This document shows positions 7,778 through 16,395 of a stretch of 55,160 nt of DNA, piece after piece. Source of the DNA: Pedobacter nanyangensis (GTDB lineage: Bacteria; Bacteroidota; Bacteroidia; Sphingobacteriales; Sphingobacteriaceae); NCBI RefSeq assembly GCF_003313505.1, contig NZ_QMHO01000019.1:1-55160 (forward strand), written 5' to 3'. The first letter of the stretch is position 1. Each line of letters starts with the position of its first letter. The notes under the pieces are model-generated. The model was given only the letters and a program-made list of their open reading frames with translations, was not told where the DNA came from and did no database searches. Both the position numbers and the translations under genes were made by a program.

Positions 7778-9145
7778 TTACTTGAAAATGAAACTTCTAT
7801 GGTCTTTCTTCCATTCAGGACCAATGGCCGTTGCTAACCAGAAAGGTTTTTTGATCTCCGTTTTTTTCTGCCAAATCCCATCCGACATTTGTAAGTCGTT
7901 ACCCATTTTCACAAAACCTGTAACAATACTAGCTCCTTCCACCTGATTGTTCTGCATTTTCAGGTTTTTAGGTTCATCTTGGGTAACCAATAACGTTGTT
8001 GGGTTAATGATGTAATTATTGCTGATATTAACCCCATCAGGTGCCAATGTTCTGTCGTTATCCTTACCCGAACCTAGCACAAAAGCTTCTCTGGCACCTA
8101 CAATAATGTTGTTTTGAATATCTGCATTTTTCACCTGCCAATAATCATTTAGTGCGGGCTTTTCATAGGCATTCATCACAGAAATTGCCGACCGCAACGT
8201 TCGTCCGGCCACTTTGTACAAATAATTGCCATATACTTTTTGATTTTCGCCTATAATACGTACCCCACCGCTATTGGTTACATTATTTGCGATAAAATAA
8301 TTGTTGCTAACTTCGGAATTGTTGCCGTGCCTAAAAGTAACCGTCCCCGCACATTCGTAGAAAAGGTTATTCAAAATTTTATTAAAACCAGATTTGATCG
8401 AAATGATCTCTACCTCGCCATCGCATTTATCAAAAATATTGTTCTGCACCGTTGCATAAGAATCATTCATTGAAAAAGCACTTGTTCCTATACGGATGGT
8501 TTCGCCTCCATTTGCGCCCAACTCTGGCCTTGGGCCAAAGTAATTATGATCTATTTGGTGATAGTTTGGTTTATCATCCAACCAAACCACCAAAGTAGTT
8601 CCCTGATGGTTTTTTCCTGTGATACTGCAATGATCCACTCGGTTATGATGCCCATAAAGCGACACCCATTTATAGTCTAAAGTTTTATCAACGGGATTAT
8701 AATTTTCGATACTGGTATTGGTTAAACGGCTATTCGTGGTGGTTTTGGTGAAAACCACCACATCATCTTTTAGGGAAAACCCGTTTTTGAAAGATAGGCC
8801 ATCTACCACTAGCCACTCACCATCAATTTTGAGGTTGGAATTTCCCGTGAGCAGCACACTTCCTTTGGTTTCGGCAGTTAATGTAATTGGTTTTTCAGCA
8901 GTGCCCTTTCCTTTAAAATGGATGAACTGGCTTTTCCATTCGCCCGATTTCATGATGACCTTATCACCAGGCATTAAATTTAATTGACTGAGCTCCGCCG
9001 CACTGCTGATGGTGTATGTTTTTTCGCTTAGGGTTGCTTGGTTTTCTATTTTTTCAGCACTTGAGCCCGTTTCAACCGCTTTTGCACAACTGCTATAATG
9101 CAGCCCGCATAACAGCACCAAACCAACATAAAAATTCAATTTCAT
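7778..9145 (-). CDS. PL6 family alginate lyase (single beta-helix domain)
   Basis: Protein of 455 residues with an N-terminal export signal and a cysteine at 20 that may be lipidated. The rest is a right-handed parallel beta-helix. The PL6 active-site set is complete: N212, E244, E246, K251 and R272, in the motif GEVEIISIKSG followed by TVTFRHG. The distances equal those I recall for AlyGC (N181, E213, E215, K220, R241), where Asn/Glu bind calcium and Lys/Arg are catalytic. It should cleave beta-1,4 uronate linkages of alginate by beta-elimination, probably at the cell surface or in the periplasm. It is last in the susC operon, 11 nt after the preceding gene. Preference for M or G blocks cannot be read here. 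Confidence 0.9.
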   Translation of the reverse strand: MKLNFYVGLVLLCGLHYSSCAKAVETGSSAEKIENQATLSEKTYTISSAAELSQLNLMPGDKVIMKSGEWKSQFIHFKGKGTAEKPITLTAETKGSVLLTGNSNLKIDGEWLVVDGLSFKNGFSLKDDVVVFTKTTTNSRLTNTSIENYNPVDKTLDYKWVSLYGHHNRVDHCSITGKNHQGTTLVVWLDDKPNYHQIDHNYFGPRPELGANGGETIRIGTSAFSMNDSYATVQNNIFDKCDGEVEIISIKSGFNKILNNLFYECAGTVTFRHGNNSEVSNNYFIANNVTNSGGVRIIGENQKVYGNYLYKVAGRTLRSAISVMNAYEKPALNDYWQVKNADIQNNIIVGAREAFVLGSGKDNDRTLAPDGVNISNNYIINPTTLLVTQDEPKNLKMQNNQVEGASIVTGFVKMGNDLQMSDGIWQKKTEIKKPFWLATAIGPEWKKDHRSFIFK

Positions 9146-9156
9146 CTTAAATATTA

Positions 9157-10365
9157 TTAATATAGATTATCATAAAAAGCAAGCGCTTCCTCATAAGTAG
9201 TGGCCAATCCTGTTGAACTCACTGCCGAGCTAATGCTTACCACACCTGTCCAGGGTGCCGTTGCGCCATAAGCTTCCCAGCATCGGTAAACCACATGTGT
9301 AGATAGGTTAACATTATTATTTCCACCGTATAAGATCTTCGTGCCATCTAGGCCCAATTGGCCAAGCATAATGGCTCTTTTTTCGGTAACGGTACCACTT
9401 CCCAAAGTTGCAGCATCAGCTGTGCTGATTAAGTGTGTGCGACCCGTTGGATTAAAACCACTGTGGTGAAACGCCAAAGCAAATCGTGTGGTTTGGTTCC
9501 CTACCGTAGCATAATTAAAATTATTTTTCGTCACCATAAAACTGGTACCAAAGGTTTCATCTCCCGGGTTTATATCATTAAAAACAGGTACTTCAACAAA
9601 AATGGGGTTTACCCCTGTTCCATTTACCATATAGGTACCTGTTGAATTAAAAGTATTGCCGTAAACCACGCCGTGAGTAGAATTATCACCTCTAAATCTA
9701 ATGAACGAACCCGAACAGTCTGTAAAAGTGTTCTCCAAAATTTTCAATCGTTTAACGCCGAAGGCGCCATAAATCATATGCGCCGTTGAACCTACTCCAA
9801 TGTTGGAGAATTGGCTTTGCCTGACAATGACATTATTGGAAGTTGCATAATGTGCCCCAACGGCTCCGTAGTACAGATTAGGCATGTTCTCGAAACGACA
9901 ATAGGCCACGGTAATATTTGGGCTGCGCTGAATTACCAAAGCGTATTCTGATACGGCACCCGTAAACTTTAAGCGGTGAATTAAGATGTTTTGGCAATTG
10001 TTTAGCGACATCAATTTGGCGATTGAACCCGTAAGCACTGCTGCACCTACGGTATTTGCTTTTAGCTGAAGTCTTTTGGTAGCGTTGCCAATGTTAGACA
10101 AAGTAATGGTAGACGTGATGTTATAGGTGCCATCAGCAAAAACTACATCCACGTGGTTGGTTTGCAGCATGGTTTGTATGCCTGACCAAAATGCGGCATT
10201 GAACTCGGTAGATGGCGTTACGTTTACTACCGTAGCGGTTGATTCTGCCTGGGCCTCCTTTTGCGGCTCAGCTACAATTTTCTGTTCTTTTTCTGCTACC
10301 GCAGTTTCTTTTTTGCACGAAAATACTATTGCGATGAGTAGCGACATTAAAGCATATCTTTTCAT
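9157..10365 (-). CDS. Parallel beta-helix lipoprotein, possible divergent polyuronate lyase
   Basis: Lipoprotein of 402 residues (signal ending FSC, C17, followed by KKE). It has beta-helix repeats of the type N-I-x-V-x-x-C-x-F (ITVAYCRFENM, LKILENTFTDCSGSFIRFRGDNS). It resembles PL6-like proteins, and the SGSFIRFRGDNS block may align with the EGSLVLRHG block of the neighbour, but the Glu-x-Glu...Lys part of the PL6 site is absent. It may therefore be a lyase of another beta-helix family or a non-catalytic binding protein. It lies between two PL6 genes with gaps of 11 and 25 nt, so it is certainly part of the operon. The catalytic assignment is uncertain. Confidence 0.7.
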   Translation of the reverse strand: MKRYALMSLLIAIVFSCKKETAVAEKEQKIVAEPQKEAQAESTATVVNVTPSTEFNAAFWSGIQTMLQTNHVDVVFADGTYNITSTITLSNIGNATKRLQLKANTVGAAVLTGSIAKLMSLNNCQNILIHRLKFTGAVSEYALVIQRSPNITVAYCRFENMPNLYYGAVGAHYATSNNVIVRQSQFSNIGVGSTAHMIYGAFGVKRLKILENTFTDCSGSFIRFRGDNSTHGVVYGNTFNSTGTYMVNGTGVNPIFVEVPVFNDINPGDETFGTSFMVTKNNFNYATVGNQTTRFALAFHHSGFNPTGRTHLISTADAATLGSGTVTEKRAIMLGQLGLDGTKILYGGNNNVNLSTHVVYRCWEAYGATAPWTGVVSISSAVSSTGLATTYEEALAFYDNLY

Positions 10366-10390
10366 TGTATGGTATTATTTAAGGTTTCAC

Positions 10391-12715
10391 CTATAAACTT
10401 GCACCCACACCTCCAGTGGCTTTTGTTTTTGACGAAAGCACTGAACCATCCTTTAAATTAAAATTGAATTCTTTGATATTGGTAAACTCTGGCTCGATCT
10501 CGAAAATATGCTTTCCGAGTGCCTTGTTGTAATATGTATCCACTTTCCCAGATTGATAGAAATTGCAGTTATCTACCAAAATATCGTCCCAACGGAACTC
10601 TCTAAACTCCACTGACCTACCTCCTTGACCACTGTTTACGAAATTACAGTTCAACAATCTCGCGTATTGAACGCCTAGCAAACGGAGTGCAGATCCTTGT
10701 TCTCTGTTATCCACTTCGTTAATGGTACAATTCTCAATAGTCACAAAGGGCCCTAGGGTACTCTCGTCGTTTCCACCACGATACACATTGATGGCGCTTC
10801 CTAAAATATTGGTGAACACGCAGTTTTTCACTACCACATATTCCGCTCCGTAAATCCCTTTATCGTCTCTTTCCTCTGCCAAGTTGATTCCTGTTCCCGA
10901 AATGTTCCTGAACAATGAATTGGTAATCACTAAGCTATCTGCCAAGGTTGATTTACTGCCTTTAAAACCCGCAAAAGAGCCTTCGTTATAATCGTAAAAC
11001 TCGCACCTATCGATAAAAGCTTGGTATGGTTTGTTCATGGGCAACTCGGTGGAGCGGATACCACAGCGAACATCGCCCCCACTACCATAGGCTCCTTTAA
11101 AGGCAATACCGCTTACTTTCACCGTTGCTCCCTGATCAATGGTGATGAAGGCCGGCAAAGTTTTACTGCTACCGTTCACCAAAATTGGCTTGCTTTTTAA
11201 TTCGTTTGCTGCTCTAATGGTAATCGATTTACCAACTATAATTTCATCGTCAACACGATAAAAGCCTGTATCGGTTAATATTATGATATCCCCATCGTTT
11301 AACTTGGCAATGGCCTGTTGGATGCTTTTGCTTTCTTTAGCGCCAATTTTTACCATTTTAGGCTGGGCATTAATTGTTTTGAGTGCTTGTTGATACCAAA
11401 ATGCGCCTACATCTTTCCTTTGTACAAACTTCATTTTCTTTAACGGCGCACCATAATCGGCCAGGTAAGGGAATGAAATACCATTAATGGCTACATTGCT
11501 CGTTTTTTTATTTATAAAACCTTCCTGTACCGGCATATCACTTTGCAAAGCATTGTCTTTAATGGCCACGCCACCATCTTTGTTTTCGTCTATATAAAAT
11601 GCTTTTACTGGCTGAACCAATAGGTTTTTAGAGAAAACCACTTTTTGAGGCGATAAAGTACGCTCTGAGTCTTTGCCGGTGCCAAACAACGATGGCTCAC
11701 AATTGATGAAGGTATTCCGTTCAATTTTTGCATCAACTACCTGATAATAACGATTGATGAGCGAATTTGGAACGCCGTTCATAACTGCCAGCGGCGAACG
11801 AAATGCCGTGCCTTTTAAATCTTTAAATACGTTGTCAAAAACCTGGTGACCTGGATTAATGACCCTTACCCCACCAGTGAAAGGTTTGTTATTTCCTAAG
11901 AAAAGATTGCCTTGTACTATATTTTTAGAACCGTGCCTTAAAACCAAACTTCCTTCGCATTCCACAAAAGTATTGAAGCTGATGTTGTTTTCTCCGGATT
12001 TGATGGAAACAATCTCTACTTCCCCGTTACACCTTTCGAATAGGTTATGTACAATTTGGGTTCTGGATGCGGTAAGTGAATACCTGGAAACCCCGATACG
12101 AATTGTTTCGCCTCCGTTAGAACCAAAACGCTGACGACCATTGAAATAATTAGAATCGATACTGTGATAATTTTGTTGGCTACGTTCATCGTTAAGCTCG
12201 GCAATAATTACTGGTCCGGCGTTAAGTTTATTGGTAAAAGTACAATGATCAACACGGTTATTCTTACCCCATAAGGTTACCCACGAATCGCCTTTAAAAC
12301 GCTCTGGCTGGCTAAAGTCTTCAATCGCAAATTGAGTGATACGACAGTTATTGGCCATGTGATCATTATCTACCCTAAAATTAACCACGTGGTCTTTAGG
12401 GCTGTAACCGCCTTTAAAATGCAAACCCTTGATGATGATAAATTCGCCAGCAATTTTGAGGTTGGATTTTCCTGAAATCTGTACTTTATCACCGTTTTCT
12501 GGCTTTACCCAAATTGGCTTTTCTTTGGTGCCCTTTCCCGAAACTACCAATTGTACATCGTTCCAAACTTTATTTTTAAGCAGGATGACATCACCAGGTT
12601 TGGCTTTGGCTGCCGCAGCTTTTAATTCTTGTGGGGTGCTTACTAAAATATCTGCCGCTTTTGTGAACGAGGCAATAAAAAAAAGGGCTAAAAAAGAAAT
12701 AAGGAACTTTGTCAT
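10391..12715 (-). CDS. PL6 family alginate lyase, two beta-helix domains (AlyGC-like)
   Basis: Protein of 774 residues with a cleavable signal peptide (MTKFLISFLALFFIASFTKA). The N-terminal beta-helix (about 22-440) carries the full PL6 site: N200, E232, E234, K239 and R260, with spacing identical to AlyGC. A second beta-helix domain (about 455-760, starting IGAKESKSIQQAIAKLNDGD) lacks that motif and probably supports dimerisation or substrate binding. The length matches the two-domain PL6 class, whose characterised member is an exolytic, G-preferring alginate lyase; applying that preference here is inference. It is followed after 25 nt by two further beta-helix genes. Confidence 0.92.
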   Translation of the reverse strand: MTKFLISFLALFFIASFTKAADILVSTPQELKAAAAKAKPGDVILLKNKVWNDVQLVVSGKGTKEKPIWVKPENGDKVQISGKSNLKIAGEFIIIKGLHFKGGYSPKDHVVNFRVDNDHMANNCRITQFAIEDFSQPERFKGDSWVTLWGKNNRVDHCTFTNKLNAGPVIIAELNDERSQQNYHSIDSNYFNGRQRFGSNGGETIRIGVSRYSLTASRTQIVHNLFERCNGEVEIVSIKSGENNISFNTFVECEGSLVLRHGSKNIVQGNLFLGNNKPFTGGVRVINPGHQVFDNVFKDLKGTAFRSPLAVMNGVPNSLINRYYQVVDAKIERNTFINCEPSLFGTGKDSERTLSPQKVVFSKNLLVQPVKAFYIDENKDGGVAIKDNALQSDMPVQEGFINKKTSNVAINGISFPYLADYGAPLKKMKFVQRKDVGAFWYQQALKTINAQPKMVKIGAKESKSIQQAIAKLNDGDIIILTDTGFYRVDDEIIVGKSITIRAANELKSKPILVNGSSKTLPAFITIDQGATVKVSGIAFKGAYGSGGDVRCGIRSTELPMNKPYQAFIDRCEFYDYNEGSFAGFKGSKSTLADSLVITNSLFRNISGTGINLAEERDDKGIYGAEYVVVKNCVFTNILGSAINVYRGGNDESTLGPFVTIENCTINEVDNREQGSALRLLGVQYARLLNCNFVNSGQGGRSVEFREFRWDDILVDNCNFYQSGKVDTYYNKALGKHIFEIEPEFTNIKEFNFNLKDGSVLSSKTKATGGVGASL

Positions 12716-12959
12716 GAATGGAGGTTTAGTTGGTTGGTTATACTTCCCGTGGATTTCGCTGATTCAATCGCAGATTTTGGCAGATTTTCAGTTGGTTGGC
12801 TTGCTCTTTTCCCCGCTGATCTTGCTGGTTTAAAGGTGGATTTTTGTGGTTGATACTTGACCATTTATTCACCTGTTACTTTTGATTAAAATGTTGCCGT
12901 CCCAATCGGAGGTTCCGACTGAAACGACAAATCATTTTTACATATAAACCAAAAAGCCT
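12716..12959. other. Operon gap with degenerate spacer sequence
   Basis: A gap of 244 nt between the surface lipoprotein gene and the two-domain PL6 gene, within one operon. No open frame is convincing. It contains imperfect direct repeats around CGCTGATT / GCAGATTTT, a spacer type often seen in Bacteroidota, and a small hairpin TCGGA GGT TCCGA near 12907-12919. An internal promoter cannot be excluded. Confidence 0.4.
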
Positions 12960-14549
12960 TTATTTCTGAATATAGATATCGAATTTTATGGTTGAATTAC
13001 CTATTGGATTAGCAAAAGCAGCTTCTTTTACATAGATAATGCCATTTTTTACTACTGAGGTAGAAGGATCCGTTATTTTAATGAAAATTACCCTTGCCGT
13101 TGTAGCATTAAAAATAGATGTTGTTGGAGCAGCAGCGGCATCAAATCGTGGGTTATTTGAAGAAGGATTTGAAATGCCATTTGCGCTAAAGAAAGTATTG
13201 CTCAGATCATCCAACTCGTCATTTTCCAACAAATCGTAGATGGCCGACTGACCGGTGCTTGCCCCATCAATAAGCACTCTAAATTTGGTGTCGTGCAGAA
13301 CCGAAGTATTGGTAGGGCTCCAACCTACGTTATTACATTTTAGGTTGGCAGCAATTGAGCCTGTTGCCGCCGTTGCGGGGTTAAACAGTACCGGGCCTGA
13401 ACTTTGTGCCCCAAATATCAAATACATGTTAGCTTCGTTGGCATTCAGTTCGCAGTTACCAATGGTACTGCCATTTTTCAGAAATCCTGTTTTGGTACCT
13501 AATGACTGTGCGTTCATTTCTACATCTCTGTAAAGCACACTTTGATAGGTAAAGTTCAACGGGATAATCAACTCGGTTTGCAGGTCGTCATTATCTATGG
13601 CAACCAGTTTGATGTGTTCTGCACGTTTTTTGAATGGGTAGTTTTCTGTATAGTTATAGGTGGTTTCTCCTGCCAAAGTTTTGGTGGATAACAAGGCATA
13701 GCTTCCATTTCTGTCATCGTATAGCGCTACTTTTTTCAGTCCCGTGATAGAAGTGATTTGTCCACTTAGCGGAGTGTTACCTCCTACTACCGGAGTAATA
13801 CTTGCCGCAAAATTTACAAATTTAGGTTTAAAGATAGATACGTCTACCGGCATATTGATTACCAGCTCATTGGTTTGATTGTAAATATCTGTAGCTACAA
13901 TTTTAATGTGCTGTGCGGCTTTACGATAGTTGTAGGCATAGTTTAAGGCGTATTGCTTGGCGTTACTGGTATTGGTAATACTGCTTACCAAAACGTAGGT
14001 ATTTTCCAATTGGTAATCATCATAAATATCTACCTGCTTAATTCCATATTCCGATTGGATATTACCCGCAATTGCAGTTGCGCCCCCACTAAGATCTGCT
14101 GTAATGGTAGGCGGGAAAGCGCTGAATTGTGGCAAGGCCGGATCAAAGTACTTGATGTTCACAAATCCTTCCAAAGAGCTATTATTACCTTGTTTCACCA
14201 TGATTTTCACCCCTTTTACTTTACTCATGTTGTTTACCGGGAAAGCAGTGATTGGGATAGAAAGTTCATAAGTTGGGGTAATGGCTCCTTTATTATCCGT
14301 TACGTGAATCAATGAATCGGTACCAGTGGTACGTACCAAGTAGCAATACACAAATTTTACACCCTCGGCGGCGGAAATACTGCTTTTTAGCTCGTTACCT
14401 AAATCAAATGTTTTGGTCGCTCTGTTAAAGATATAATCTTGGGCAGTTACCGTACCATCACCAACGTCAGAAAAATCGTCTTTTTTACAGCCAGCTATTA
14501 TTGCCAGTGCCAAGCAACAGTACAATAATGGGTTTAGGATTTTCTTCAT
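12960..14549 (-). CDS. Surface lipoprotein with repeated Ig/PKD-like domains, probable glycan-binding protein
   Basis: Protein of 529 residues with a lipoprotein signal (ALAIIAGC, C21, then KKDD, an outer-leaflet type of export sequence in Bacteroidota). The middle contains two related beta-rich repeats: IKQVDIYDDY...AAQHIKIVATD and LKKVALYDDR...RAEHIKLVAID. The C-terminal part (about 340-529) is another beta-rich domain. In polysaccharide utilisation loci, the lipoprotein encoded just after susD usually binds glycan at the cell surface, and alginate loci often have a PKD-type protein here. No catalytic motif is visible. It lies 223 nt downstream of susD and upstream of the PL6 genes. The role is by position and fold type. 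Confidence 0.75.
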   Translation of the reverse strand: MKKILNPLLYCCLALAIIAGCKKDDFSDVGDGTVTAQDYIFNRATKTFDLGNELKSSISAAEGVKFVYCYLVRTTGTDSLIHVTDNKGAITPTYELSIPITAFPVNNMSKVKGVKIMVKQGNNSSLEGFVNIKYFDPALPQFSAFPPTITADLSGGATAIAGNIQSEYGIKQVDIYDDYQLENTYVLVSSITNTSNAKQYALNYAYNYRKAAQHIKIVATDIYNQTNELVINMPVDVSIFKPKFVNFAASITPVVGGNTPLSGQITSITGLKKVALYDDRNGSYALLSTKTLAGETTYNYTENYPFKKRAEHIKLVAIDNDDLQTELIIPLNFTYQSVLYRDVEMNAQSLGTKTGFLKNGSTIGNCELNANEANMYLIFGAQSSGPVLFNPATAATGSIAANLKCNNVGWSPTNTSVLHDTKFRVLIDGASTGQSAIYDLLENDELDDLSNTFFSANGISNPSSNNPRFDAAAAPTTSIFNATTARVIFIKITDPSTSVVKNGIIYVKEAAFANPIGNSTIKFDIYIQK

Positions 14550-14772
14550 TTGTTTAATTTTTTAATATTTTTTCACCACCTAAGTTCATTTTTGGCAGCT
14601 TTAATCTTTGTTCCTTACTCTTTGTTCTTTACTCTTTTTTATTTAACCACCTAAAACACCTTAGCGCATTTTAGTTTTTTTAACCATTAAGAAATTAAGG
14701 AACATTACGTTTTGTATCATGAGGCCTTAATTTTCTTAGTTCCTTAATATTTATTTTTTAAGCCTTTATTTA
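14550..14772. other. Operon gap with A/T-rich inverted repeat
   Basis: No gene is supported. It contains runs of CTTTGTTCTTTACTC-like repeats, also seen near 24730, and an imperfect inverted repeat (ATTAAGAAATTAAGG at about 14687-14701 against CTTAATTTTCTTAGTTCCTTAAT at about 14726-14748). This could form a large hairpin in the transcript between susD and the downstream lipoprotein gene and lower downstream expression; that effect is inference. Confidence 0.4.
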
Positions 14773-16383
14773 TTAGTACCCTGGGTTTTGTGGAATTTTA
14801 AGATCAGTATTGGTATCTATTTCTCTTTGAGGAATAGGCAATAACAGTTTATCATTATTAATATTCGCTTGCAAAGTGGCCAAAGGAATGGTAGGGCTAA
14901 ATCTGCTGTAATACGCACTGTACTCGGCAGCATAGTGGTTCTGCATATTGGTAACTGCTTGTCCAAAGCGCATTAAATCAAATAAACGCTGGTTTTCAAA
15001 TGCAAATTCCAGGCGTCTTTCCTTTAATAAGGCCGCTTGGAAATCAGCTGCACTAGCAATTGAACTTGCTCCTGAAGTTGGGTATTTGTAAAAGGCGGAA
15101 GTAAAATTTCCCGTAGTATAGTTACCAGCTCCTGCCCTTTCCCTCACCTGGTTGATTAATTCAACCGAGCTTCCCGCAGCTCCATCGTAACCTTGGGCTT
15201 CAGCTTTCATTAGCAGTACATCAGAAAAACGCAATACGGTAAAATCATTCTCGGCATCACCGGCAACCAATACTTTCGAAAAGAATTTGTTCACGTAAAG
15301 CGGCGTGCTACTGTTTGCATAGCTTGAAATGGTTACATCTTTACGGGCATCTGAAAAACTGGTTGCACTGGTTGTAAATGCGGTATTGATACTGGTTGTT
15401 GGGTAGTTAAAACCACCTCCATCACCGTTAATAACGGCATCGCCGCTACTTGCCGGAGCAAACATATTGGCCATTGGATTACCCAAGCCAACCAGGCCTG
15501 CCTTGTATCTCACTGCAAATAAAATTTCCTTGTTCATTTCGTTGTTGATGGCAAAAACACGGGCAAAGCTACTTTCTAAGCCATATCCGCTATTGGCAAT
15601 CACATCGTTCAGTAAGGTTAAGGCATCTGCTGCGCGTGGTGCCGGCAAGGTTAAATATACCTTAGCCAAAAGTGCCTTTGCCGACCATGAATTTGCCCTT
15701 CCTAAGTCTGTAGAAGTGATTTGTCCGTAAGGCTTTGCACTAGACTTGGCTACTGCGGCTTCTAAATCTTTAACGATTAAATGATAGCAGTCATTTACTG
15801 ATGATCGATTAACCTTTCTTGCTTGCGCAGCTTCCAAAGGTTCAGTTACGATAAACACTCCGCCATATAAACGCACTAAGTTAAAATAGTGATAAGCCCT
15901 AATAAACAAGGCTTGCCCTGCCAGTTCGTCACGCTGGGCATCGGTTACGTCTGCAGTAGGCTTACCAAATACCAATTCGCCATTTTGATAGGTTACGCCC
16001 AAACTTCTTAATACATAATTCACGTTACGGATGTTTTTGTACATGGCCAGCCAGTAGTTATAAACCTGCTGATGCGATGGCCCTGCGGTGTACAAATTCA
16101 ATACATTAAGCTCCATATTGACGTTGGTGGTACTATTTACCGAACGTTGACGGGCATTATCGCTCCTCAACTCTGTAAACTGCCACTCGTTAATTAGTGG
16201 TTCCTGCATGCCGTTGTAACATCCCGATAGGGCAACACTAACTTCTTTATAGTTTTTATAATAGTTTTTAACGGCTTCGTTCGAAATGGGGTCTACATCG
16301 ACCACCTTTTTACATGAGGTAACGGCTGATACCAATGATACCACAATGATGAAGCGAGCTGATATTTTTATGATTTGTTTCAT
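14773..16383 (-). CDS. susD: SusD/RagB-family glycan-binding lipoprotein
   Basis: Protein of 536 residues, typical for SusD. It has a lipoprotein signal (SAVTSC, C24, KKVVDVDP) and alpha-helical TPR-like segments with family motifs such as LAGQALFIRAYHYFNLVRLYGGVFIVTEP, LKERRLEFAFENQRLFDLMRFG and a C-terminal LLPIPQREIDTN. It forms the lid of the SusC transporter at the cell surface and binds oligosaccharide. It begins 12 nt after the susC stop codon, so the pair is co-transcribed. The ligand is probably an alginate oligomer, judged from the linked PL6 and PL17 genes. Confidence 0.96.
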   Translation of the reverse strand: MKQIIKISARFIIVVSLVSAVTSCKKVVDVDPISNEAVKNYYKNYKEVSVALSGCYNGMQEPLINEWQFTELRSDNARQRSVNSTTNVNMELNVLNLYTAGPSHQQVYNYWLAMYKNIRNVNYVLRSLGVTYQNGELVFGKPTADVTDAQRDELAGQALFIRAYHYFNLVRLYGGVFIVTEPLEAAQARKVNRSSVNDCYHLIVKDLEAAVAKSSAKPYGQITSTDLGRANSWSAKALLAKVYLTLPAPRAADALTLLNDVIANSGYGLESSFARVFAINNEMNKEILFAVRYKAGLVGLGNPMANMFAPASSGDAVINGDGGGFNYPTTSINTAFTTSATSFSDARKDVTISSYANSSTPLYVNKFFSKVLVAGDAENDFTVLRFSDVLLMKAEAQGYDGAAGSSVELINQVRERAGAGNYTTGNFTSAFYKYPTSGASSIASAADFQAALLKERRLEFAFENQRLFDLMRFGQAVTNMQNHYAAEYSAYYSRFSPTIPLATLQANINNDKLLLPIPQREIDTNTDLKIPQNPGY

Positions 16384-16395
16384 GATGTGCAGGTA

